From Rhodospirillaceae bacterium (GTDB taxonomy: Bacteria; Pseudomonadota; Alphaproteobacteria; UBA6615), in assembly GCA_002724635.1 (NCBI GenBank), contig PBPM01000001.1, positions 44,242 to 77,181 on the forward strand: DNA of 32,940 nt, given 5' to 3'. The notes under the pieces are model-generated. The model was not told the origin of the DNA. It saw only the letters and a list, made by a program, of their open reading frames with translations, and ran no database searches. This document shows, piece by piece, positions 16,866-23,608 of this stretch. The position numbers and the translations under genes were made by a program. Within the stretch, counting starts at the first letter, position 1. Every line of letters begins with the position of its first letter.

Positions 16866-17330
16866 TCATTGCTTCTCGCTCGTCTCGGAATCCAGATTTG
16901 TTGGCGCCGTGAATCTGTGTGGCCGAACGCCGATCCGCCAGAAGACGAACCCGGCGACCACGCCGTAGCCAAAGGTACCGAGAGACAGCACCAGCGTCGC
17001 CGCCGTGTCCTCTAGGTTGCCCGCACCGCCCGACAGCATGGTTACATCGATGATCTTCCAGAAAATCAGGACCATCAGTGCGTTCCGGACGTAGCGCGCT
17101 GGGCGTAGATCGCCGAGCCGGATGAGACCTAGGGACATCGGCACGGCAATAGCTAACATGGCGGCCGTCACGATCAGGTAGAACTGGGCGAACCCGTTAG
17201 GCATGAAGGGAATGTGGGGCGCGAGGTTGAAATAGCCAGGGACCGTGCGCAGCCACTCTAGCGCCACCACTGCCGCCGGCGCGGCGACGACCGCGACGAC
17301 CAGCAGTAAAAGGGCGAGCGCGCGGCTCAT
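16866..17330 (-). CDS. Four-helix membrane protein of unknown function
   Basis: I do not recognise this 154-residue protein. Hydrophobic segments at about 4-24, 50-71, 82-100 and 110-131 predict four membrane helices. Between the first two is a Pro/aromatic loop (PGYFNLAPHIPFMPNGF). The C-terminal tail from 132 is hydrophilic and likely cytoplasmic. Conserved-looking features are the Asp in KIIDV within helix 3 and a Gly-rich helix 4 (GTFGYGVVAG). It sits between moaC and moeA on their strand, with a repeat copy on each side. Composition is like the host genome. The start has only a weak GGGA site. A transport or electron-transfer link to molybdenum enzymes is conceivable but unsupported. Confidence 0.75.
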   Translation of the reverse strand: MSRALALLLLVVAVVAAPAAVVALEWLRTVPGYFNLAPHIPFMPNGFAQFYLIVTAAMLAIAVPMSLGLIRLGDLRPARYVRNALMVLIFWKIIDVTMLSGGAGNLEDTAATLVLSLGTFGYGVVAGFVFWRIGVRPHRFTAPTNLDSETSEKQ

Positions 17331-17360
17331 TGCGTGATCCCGCCAATCTTACAATCATCT

Positions 17361-17450
17361 TTGCGGCGAAAGCGGGAACTAATAACCTGGGAACCACATG
17401 TTGGCTGCCACCGGTGTTCATGGATGCCCACCTGCGCGGGCATAACGAGG
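17361..17450. repeat. Palindromic intergenic repeat, copy 2
   Basis: Direct-repeat partner of the copy at 16751-16840. The core CCGGTGTTCATGGATGCCC is identical (17411-17429). The palindrome is slightly decayed (ATGCCC/GGGCAT with a mismatch next to it). The two copies bracket the unknown membrane gene and fill the gaps to moeA and moaC. Confidence 0.8.
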
Positions 17451-17484
17451 GTAGTGATGGGTGCCGTCGGTCGCTCCCGCATCC

Positions 17485-17967
17485 TCATTTCGCCTCGTAG
17501 GACCCCGACTTGCCCCCGGCCTTGCGCAGCAGGCGCATGTCAGTGATCTGTGTGCCGCGATCCACGGCCTTGACCATGTCGTAAACCGTCAGCGCCGCGA
17601 CACTCGCCGCGGTCAGCGCCTCCATCTCGACCCCGGTCTTGCCGTCAACGCGGACCGTCGCCTCGATCACGACGGCGTTGCGGCCGTCATCGATGGAGAT
17701 TTCCACATCGGCTTTGTTGATTAGCAGGGGGTGGCAGAGCGGGATTAACTCCGAGGTCTTCTTTGCGCCCATGATCCCGGCGAGGCGGGCCACCGAAACC
17801 ACGTCGCCCTTCTTCACCGCGCCGTCGCGGATCAGCGCGATGGTTTCGGGTTGCATGACTACTCGGCACCCGGCCGTCGCCGTGCGCCGGGTCACCTCCT
17901 TGTCGGACACGTCAACCATGCGGGCGTTACCGTTCGCGTCGATATGAGTGAACTTGTTGTCTGCCAT
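17485..17967 (-). CDS. moaC: Cyclic pyranopterin monophosphate synthase MoaC
   Basis: MoaC acts after MoaA to form cyclic pyranopterin monophosphate, the first stable intermediate of molybdenum cofactor synthesis. The 160 residues include [35 protein letters not shown] and the active-site segment [18 protein letters not shown] near the C-terminus, which carries the conserved Asp and Lys. The ATG at 17967 follows the trpC stop by three bases, and a TTG directly upstream could add one residue. The trpC-moaC-(moeA) arrangement is a known alphaproteobacterial neighbourhood. Confidence 0.97.
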   Translation of the reverse strand: MADNKFTHIDANGNARMVDVSDKEVTRRTATAGCRVVMQPETIALIRDGAVKKGDVVSVARLAGIMGAKKTSELIPLCHPLLINKADVEISIDDGRNAVVIEATVRVDGKTGVEMEALTAASVAALTVYDMVKAVDRGTQITDMRLLRKAGGKSGSYEAK

Positions 17968-17970
17968 CAA

Positions 17971-18786
17971 TCAGGCACTTTCGCGGAGGGCTTCGCCCGG
18001 CGCGAGCAGATCGCGGACCGCGCCTGCGATGTCGTCTTGGCGCATGAGGGATTCTCCGATCAGGAAGCAGCGCGCCCCGACCCCGGACATGCGGACAAGG
18101 TCCTCCGGCTTAAACAGCCCGCTCTCACAGACCAGCAACCGGTCCGACGGAACGCACGGCGCGAGTTGTTCGGTTGTTGCGAGGTCCACGGTGAGGGTCT
18201 TCAGGTTCCGATTATTGATACCGACGAGATCGCTGTCGATCCGGAGCGCGCGGTCGAGTTCAGCCGCGTCGTGTACCTCGACCAGTACGTCCATACTCCA
18301 TTCATGGGCGGTGGCGGCGAGTTCGGCGGCCTGTGTGTCGTCCAGCCCTGCCATGATTAGCAGGATACAGTCCGCCGCCAGCGCACGGGCCTCGACCACC
18401 TGGTAGGGGTCGAGCATGAAGTCCTTGCGAATGACGGGCAAGGACACCGCCGCGCGTGCCGCGACCAGATGCTCATCCCGTCCCTCGAAATAGGGCGTGT
18501 CGGTAAGGACGGACATGCATGTCGCGCCGCCGGTCTCGTAGGCCTTGGCGATAACGGCCGGATCGAAGTCCTCGCGAATAAGCCCCTTGCTCGGGCTTGC
18601 CTTCTTGACCTCGGCTATCAAGCCGAAGCGCCCGGCGGTTGTGCGCTCGGCGAGGCGCTTCGCGAAGCCCCGTGTGGTGTCGGCGCGGCGTGCGCGTTCT
18701 TCGAGCGCGGACAGCGGCGTTGCGGCCTTGCAGGCAGCGATATATTCGCGCTTGTTGTTATTGATCTTCGTAAGGACGTCTGACAT
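17971..18786 (-). CDS. trpC: Indole-3-glycerol phosphate synthase
   Basis: TrpC closes the indole ring from CdRP in tryptophan synthesis. The product is a 271-residue TIM barrel, not fused to TrpF. Landmarks are LIAEVKKASPSKGLIREDFD (catalytic Lys and Glu region), SVLTDTPYFEG, IRKDFMLDPYQV, GINNRNLKTL and VCESGL. The open frame extends 35 codons into trpD, but the product should begin MSDVLTKI at 18786, one base after the trpD stop (TGA-G-ATG), typical coupling. It belongs to the trpG-trpD-trpC-moaC series. Confidence 0.97.
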   Translation of the reverse strand: MSDVLTKINNNKREYIAACKAATPLSALEERARRADTTRGFAKRLAERTTAGRFGLIAEVKKASPSKGLIREDFDPAVIAKAYETGGATCMSVLTDTPYFEGRDEHLVAARAAVSLPVIRKDFMLDPYQVVEARALAADCILLIMAGLDDTQAAELAATAHEWSMDVLVEVHDAAELDRALRIDSDLVGINNRNLKTLTVDLATTEQLAPCVPSDRLLVCESGLFKPEDLVRMSGVGARCFLIGESLMRQDDIAGAVRDLLAPGEALRESA

Positions 18787-18787
18787 C

Positions 18788-19819
18788 TCAGCCGTTCCTG
18801 TTGGTGATCTCGACGAGGCGGGCGAGGCATTCGCGGGCGGCGCCGGAATCAATCGCCTCGCAAGCGATCTTGACGCCGCCCACGAGGTCATCGGCCCGTT
18901 CCGCGATCATCAGTGAGCCCGCGGCGGTCATTAGCACGGCGTTCCGGTAGGCACTCTGCTTGCCGGCGAGGAGTTCGTGGACGGCCGCCGCGTTGAAGGC
19001 CGCATCGCCACCCTTGATGTCTTCTAGCGTGCTGCGCGGCAGATCTGCGTCTTCCGGATTGACCTCGTAGGTGGTTACCTCGCCGTCCTTGAGTTCCGAG
19101 ACTCGGGACGGGCCGGTCGTAGTCAGTTCGTCCGTGCCGTCGGAGCCATGCACAACCCAGGCGCGTTTCAGACCTAGATTGCCAAGCACATGGGCCACAG
19201 GCTCGGTCCATTGCGGTGCGAACACGCCGGTCATCTGGCGGGTGACCAGAGACGGGTTCGACAGGGGGCCAAGAAGGTTGAAGATCGTGCGGGTTCCCAG
19301 TTCGACTCGCGGGCCGGCGACATTGCGCATGGCGCTGTGGTGACGGGGTGCCATTAGGAAACCGAGATTGTTCTCCCAGATCGATTCCCGGACGAGCTCG
19401 AAGTCGGCGTCAATGTTGATGCCAAGTTCGGTCAGCACGTCCGCGGCGCCGGTCTTGGAGCTGAGCGCGCAGTTGCCATGCTTGGCCACGGGGACGCCGC
19501 AGCCGGCCACTACGATCGCCGAGGCGGTGGAGATGTTCAGCGTGCCGGTCCCGTCGCCACCGGTCCCGACGATGTCTATGGCGTCATCCGGTGCGTCGAT
19601 CTTGTGGGCCTTGGTGCGCATTGTGCGGGCCGCGCCGGTTATCTCGTCCACGGTCTCACCGCGCAGGCGTAACGCCATCAGGAAAGCGCCGATCTGGGCC
19701 GGCGTGGCATTGCCGGACATGATGATATCGAAGGCCACCTCGGCCTCACCCTTAGCGAGGGTGCTGCCGTCGGCGACCCGCGCCAGCAGCAGTTTTAGGT
19801 CGTCCCTATCGGTGCTCAT
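18788..19819 (-). CDS. trpD: Anthranilate phosphoribosyltransferase
   Basis: TrpD joins anthranilate to PRPP. The 343-residue protein has the PRPP-binding DIVGTGGDGTGTLNISTAS, the anthranilate-site KHGNCALSSKTGAADVLTELG, and FLMAPRHHSAMRNVAGPR-type and FNLLGPLSNP segments. It overlaps trpG by four bases (ATGA), indicating coupling, and is not fused to TrpG as it is in enterobacteria. Family length is about 340, so the gene is complete. Confidence 0.98.
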   Translation of the reverse strand: MSTDRDDLKLLLARVADGSTLAKGEAEVAFDIIMSGNATPAQIGAFLMALRLRGETVDEITGAARTMRTKAHKIDAPDDAIDIVGTGGDGTGTLNISTASAIVVAGCGVPVAKHGNCALSSKTGAADVLTELGINIDADFELVRESIWENNLGFLMAPRHHSAMRNVAGPRVELGTRTIFNLLGPLSNPSLVTRQMTGVFAPQWTEPVAHVLGNLGLKRAWVVHGSDGTDELTTTGPSRVSELKDGEVTTYEVNPEDADLPRSTLEDIKGGDAAFNAAAVHELLAGKQSAYRNAVLMTAAGSLMIAERADDLVGGVKIACEAIDSGAARECLARLVEITNRNG

Positions 19820-20445
19820 AACGCCATCATCTCCCCGGCGCGGGCGTCGCTGCCATAGGCTTCGACAGGCTGGCCGGTGGCCAGTTCTATGAAATTCGCC
19901 AGCAGTTCGTGCCCCGCCTCGGTTGCGATGCTCTCTGGGTGGAACTGCACCCCGTGGATTGGCAATTCCTTATGGGACAGTCCCATGATCACCTCGTCGG
20001 AGGTCTGGGCCGTGATTTCGAAAAAATCGGGGACGGACGCTCGCTCCACGCACAGCGAGTGATAGCGCGTCGCCTCGACGGGGTTAGGTAAGCCGCGGAA
20101 AAGGCTCTGGCCGCCGTGCCGTACTCGGTCGACCTTGCCGTGCATGGGTTCGGGCGCACGCACAATCCTACCGCCGAAGGCTTGACCAATGGTCTGATGG
20201 CCGAGGCAGACGCCCAGCAGGGGCATGCGGGCCTCGGCGGCCTTCGCCACGAGATCTAGGCAGATGCCGGCGTGGTCGGGGTCCGAGGGCCCGGGTGAAA
20301 TGACGATGGCCTCGGGCTCGAGCGCAAGCACGTCGTCGGGGCTGAGCGTGTCGTTGCGGCGGACATCACACTCCACCCCCAACTCGCCTAGGAAGTGGAC
20401 GAGGTTGTAGGTAAAGCTGTCGTAGTTGTCGATTAAGAGAAACAT
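19816..20445 (-). CDS. trpG: Anthranilate synthase, glutamine amidotransferase subunit
   Basis: TrpG releases ammonia from glutamine for TrpE. The 209-residue class I amidotransferase has its triad C80 (GVCLGHQ), H169 and E171 (VQFHPES). LIDNYDSFTYN at the N-terminus and ISPGPSDPDHAG are standard. It is the first gene of the leftward trpGDC-moaC series and has a candidate promoter just upstream. trpE, normally immediately upstream, is 1.6 kb away behind an oppositely oriented gene. The protein may also serve 4-amino-4-deoxychorismate synthesis, as TrpG does in some bacteria. Confidence 0.97.
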   Translation of the reverse strand: MFLLIDNYDSFTYNLVHFLGELGVECDVRRNDTLSPDDVLALEPEAIVISPGPSDPDHAGICLDLVAKAAEARMPLLGVCLGHQTIGQAFGGRIVRAPEPMHGKVDRVRHGGQSLFRGLPNPVEATRYHSLCVERASVPDFFEITAQTSDEVIMGLSHKELPIHGVQFHPESIATEAGHELLANFIELATGQPVEAYGSDARAGEMMAL

Positions 20446-20473
20446 CTCAAGAGGTTGTCTGGCATTTTTCGGT

Positions 20474-20485
20474 CCCGTGCACGGG
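20474..20485. promoter_or_regulatory. Perfect palindrome at the predicted trpG start site
   Basis: CCCGTGCACGGG is a 12-base perfect palindrome directly downstream of the predicted transcription start of the trpG promoter (-10 box at 20498-20493). It is a candidate operator. No T-run follows it, so an attenuator is less likely. Confidence 0.45.
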
Positions 20486-20492
20486 GCGAAGA

Positions 20493-20520
20493 CTTATAAC
20501 AGCGTTGCCCGGGGCGGCAA
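20493..20520 (-). promoter_or_regulatory. Candidate promoter of trpG-trpD-trpC
   Basis: On the minus strand TTGCCG (20520-20515), a 16-base spacer and TATAAG (20498-20493) are placed about 50 bases upstream of the trpG start codon. The -10 box matches the consensus at five of six positions. Confidence 0.5.
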
Positions 20521-20639
20521 AGCATGTGCGGCAGCAAGAATATCCAGTGCTGAAGGTGAAAAAAGCGCGAATCAGTCATAAACGTATCCTAATTGGAGGC
20601 CTCTCTGGCATCCTGAACCCCTCTGCGAGTTGCAGCGCC

Positions 20640-21689
20640 ATGGCCAAGCCGGCCCGCAAAGCCAAACCGAAGCCTTGCAAGTCTGTGCGGACATCACAGA
20701 AGAGACGGAAGCGCAAGGCTCCGACCGGCGGCGGCTGGCTGGTATGGGCGACTGCTGCTGCGCTCACCGGCGCAGTTGTCGCGCTGGGAGCGATCCTGAT
20801 CCTTGGTCCTGAGGCGAATAGGGCTCGGACGGCTCCCGTCGCGACTGTGCCGCTGCCGACAGTCGGCGTGCCAATCTTGACACCGTCACCTGCGGGGCCA
20901 GCTGCCGCGGCGTCCAAACCGCAGGTTGCCGCCGTTCGACCGCTACCGCCTGCGCAGGCCTGGCAGCACCACGCAATGCCTGCCGTTGCCGCGCCAGGCC
21001 AGCCAATGATCGCCGTGGTGATCGACGATATGGGCCTCGACCGGGCGCGGTCGGAGCGTACAGTCGAGCTTCCTGCGCCCCTGACGCTGGCCTATCTCGC
21101 CTATGCCCGAGACCTGGTAACTCAGACCGGCGCGGCCCGCGCGGCCGGTCACGAGTTGCTGGTGCATGTGCCCATGGAACCAGGGCCGGGAGCGGACCCC
21201 GGGCCGAATGCCTTGGTGCTGGATTTGACCCCCGCGGAGCTGCATCGCCGGATCGAGTGGAACCTGTCGCAGTTCGGCGAGTTCGTTGGCATTAACAATC
21301 ATATGGGCAGCAAGGCGACGGCGGACCGACCGGTCATGGCTGCGGTGATGATCGAGTTGCGTGCGCGAGGACTGCTGTTCCTCGACAGCCGGACCTCGAG
21401 TGCGACGGTGGCGCAGTCGGAGGCTGAGCGGCATGGGATACCGGCATTACGGCGGGATGTCTTCCTAGACCACGACCCGTCGCCAATAGGGGTTCGCTCG
21501 GCGTTGCTGGATGTCGAAGAGGTTGCGCGGCGGCAGGGGCACGCTATTGCTATCGGTCACCCCAGAGACACGACCATTGATGCACTTGCGGAGTGGCTGC
21601 CAGACGTTCGCACCCGAGGCTTTGCGCTGGTGCCGGTGAGCGCGGTTGCTATGCGTCTCGCCGCAGGATCTGCGCGCGCATCCAACTAG
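20640..21689 (+). CDS. Divergent polysaccharide deacetylase family protein (YibQ type)
   Basis: The C-terminal 230 residues match the divergent polysaccharide deacetylase family (DUF610/YibQ), with AVVIDDMGLDRARSE, HVPMEPGPGADPGPNAL, GINNHMGSKATADRP, LDSRTSSATVA and IGHPRDTTIDAL. The Asp-Asp and His residues are in metal-site positions of the NodB-like fold. Before it comes a very basic N-terminus (residues 1-30), one membrane helix (about 34-54) and a Pro/Ala-rich linker, so the domain should be periplasmic. I chose ATG 20640 (349 residues); the frame is open 45 codons further upstream. It is divergent to trpG and interrupts trpE-trpG. In many relatives it sits near ctpA instead. The substrate is unknown. 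Confidence 0.88.
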   Translation: MAKPARKAKPKPCKSVRTSQKRRKRKAPTGGGWLVWATAAALTGAVVALGAILILGPEANRARTAPVATVPLPTVGVPILTPSPAGPAAAASKPQVAAVRPLPPAQAWQHHAMPAVAAPGQPMIAVVIDDMGLDRARSERTVELPAPLTLAYLAYARDLVTQTGAARAAGHELLVHVPMEPGPGADPGPNALVLDLTPAELHRRIEWNLSQFGEFVGINNHMGSKATADRPVMAAVMIELRARGLLFLDSRTSSATVAQSEAERHGIPALRRDVFLDHDPSPIGVRSALLDVEEVARRQGHAIAIGHPRDTTIDALAEWLPDVRTRGFALVPVSAVAMRLAAGSARASN

Positions 21690-21785
21690 CTGCCCAGAGC
21701 TGCCGTGGAGGCTGTTTTGTGCTTCGCGCGGCGGTCATCCTAATGATAACTCGCCGTCGTTGAACTAAACACCGAGCCGTATTAA

Positions 21786-22080
21786 CTGCAGGTCTCACGC
21801 GAGGATCCCGCGCACTGGCATACACTGCAGGATATCATCTCTCGAAATCCCGGGTTGGAGGTCGTCTGGCAAGATGGCGCCGGGCTAAACGTGGACTGCT
21901 GGGACCCCATGATCTGGCGGTTCGCGAAAATGTTCGCCTACTGCGCGATGCGTGAATAGATTAAGGACGGGTCGCTCTTCTTGACGCCCTATTTCCATTT
22001 ATCACGGGCGCTAACCGGAATGGACAGCGCCGTCGTCCCCTCAGACGAGTCCATCGGCATTGAGGTTTGGCACCGAGGCC
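21786..22080 (+). pseudogene. Decayed coding remnant with in-frame stop, family unknown
   Basis: Between the deacetylase and trpE one plus-strand frame reads like real protein: first a Trp-rich stretch containing WHTLQDIISRNPGLEVVWQD and NVDCWDPMIWRFAKMFAYCA, then a TAG at 21957-21959, then KDGSLFLTPYFHLSRALTG up to the trpE end. A TAA at 21783 precedes it, and no start codon or ribosome site is seen. The amino-acid balance (Trp, Asp and hydrophobic residues in alternation) and GC-rich third positions argue for former coding use. I cannot assign a family. It probably records a gene inserted here and then lost. Confidence 0.45.
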
Positions 22081-23586
22081 TTAGTCGACAAAGCGGTGGG
22101 CCTGTTCCGCGGCGCGAATTAGGGCGCGGGCCTTATTGTTGCTCTCCTGGTACTCATCCTCGGGATCCGAGTCCGCCACGACACCGCCGCCAGCTTGGAC
22201 ATACATCACGCTGTCCTTGATTAGGGCTGTACGGAGCGTGATGCAGGTGTCCATACTACCGTCGGCCGCAAAGTAACCGACCGCGCCAGCGTAGAAACTG
22301 CGGCGCTCATCCTCCAGCTCGTCGATGATCTCCATCGCCCGGATCTTTGGTGCGCCCGACACGGTCCCCGCCGGGAAGCCGGCGGCCAGCGCGTCAACGG
22401 CCCGCGTGCCCGGTTTCATCCGGCCCTGCACGTTCGATACCATATGCATGACGTGGCTGTAGCGCTCGATCTTGGACTCCTCGGTAACTTCGACAGTGCC
22501 GATTTCCGACACCCGGCCTACATCGTTGCGGCCCAGGTCGAGCAGCATCAAATGCTCGGCCATCTCCTTGGGATCTGCCAGTAGGTCCTCTGCCAATGTC
22601 GCATCCTCGAGCGGAGTCTTGCCGCGCGGCTGGGTGCCCGCGATAGGCCGGATGGTGACCGTGTCGTCGCGCAGGCGGACCAAGATCTCCGGGCTCGATC
22701 CCACGAGGGAGAAATCTCCGACATTCAGTACGAAGAGGAAGGGCGAGGGGTTGAGACGCCGAAGCGAGCGATAGAGCGCGGTGGGCGGGAGCTCGAACGG
22801 GAAGCTGAAACGCTGGGACGGAACCACCTGAAAGATGTCGCCGGCGCGGATATACTCCTTCGCGGCCTCGACCATAGCGTGATACTCGGACTGTGAGCGG
22901 TTCGACACCGGCGTGATCGCCGCTTCCGAGCCCTTGGGGATGCTGGCGATGCGAGGCACATCCCGGTCGAAACCCATCACCGCCGTGTCGATCCGCGCAC
23001 AGGCTTGGTCGTAGGCGCTATTGGCGTCGACAGACGGGTTGGGCCAGACTGGCGTCACTAGGGTCACCTTGTCGGCCACATTGTCGAACACCGCGATGAT
23101 GGTCGGCCGGATGAAGACGGAATCGGGAATACCGATCGCATCGGGGTTGGCATCGGGCAAGCGCTCGATGAGGCGCACAGTGTCATAGGAGAAATAACCA
23201 AACAGACCCGCAGCCATCGGCGGCAACGCCGGAGGAATATCGATTCGGCATTCATCGATCAGGTCCGACAACGCGTCGAGGCTGCTTGCTGCCATTGGCT
23301 CGAAGGCATCCGGGTCGCTGCGGGCGTTGCGATTAATCTCGGCATTCCTACCCGTGCAGCGCCAGATCAGGTCGGGGCCAAAGGCAAGGATCGAGTAGCG
23401 CCCGCGCACGGCGCCCCCTTCGACCGATTCTAGCAGAATCGAATGCTTCTCGTCGTCTGCGAGCTTGAGCAGCGCGGAGACGGGCGTCTCCAAATCAGCG
23501 ACCAGTTCGGTCCACACGAGTTGCGGTTCGCCGTTGGCGTAGCGCTCGGTGAAGGACTCCGTGTCGGTGGCGGTCTGCAGGGTCAC
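22081..23586 (-). CDS. trpE: Anthranilate synthase component I
   Basis: TrpE makes anthranilate from chorismate with ammonia from TrpG. The 501-residue protein has the regulatory-site motif LLESVEGG, LNPSPFLF, SSPEILVRL, IAGTQPRGKT, DLGRNDVGRV and the chorismate-binding GTVSGAPKIRAMEIIDELE. The frame stays open into ppiD, but family alignments begin near MTLQTATDTESFTERYANGE, so I chose GTG at 23586. This leaves 22 bases after the ppiD stop and has no clear ribosome site. It is likely co-transcribed with ppiD. The glutamine subunit gene trpG is not adjacent, which is unusual for this neighbourhood. Confidence 0.97.
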   Translation of the reverse strand: MTLQTATDTESFTERYANGEPQLVWTELVADLETPVSALLKLADDEKHSILLESVEGGAVRGRYSILAFGPDLIWRCTGRNAEINRNARSDPDAFEPMAASSLDALSDLIDECRIDIPPALPPMAAGLFGYFSYDTVRLIERLPDANPDAIGIPDSVFIRPTIIAVFDNVADKVTLVTPVWPNPSVDANSAYDQACARIDTAVMGFDRDVPRIASIPKGSEAAITPVSNRSQSEYHAMVEAAKEYIRAGDIFQVVPSQRFSFPFELPPTALYRSLRRLNPSPFLFVLNVGDFSLVGSSPEILVRLRDDTVTIRPIAGTQPRGKTPLEDATLAEDLLADPKEMAEHLMLLDLGRNDVGRVSEIGTVEVTEESKIERYSHVMHMVSNVQGRMKPGTRAVDALAAGFPAGTVSGAPKIRAMEIIDELEDERRSFYAGAVGYFAADGSMDTCITLRTALIKDSVMYVQAGGGVVADSDPEDEYQESNNKARALIRAAEQAHRFVD

Positions 23587-23608
23587 GATACAAACACCAA
23601 GGGGGGGA

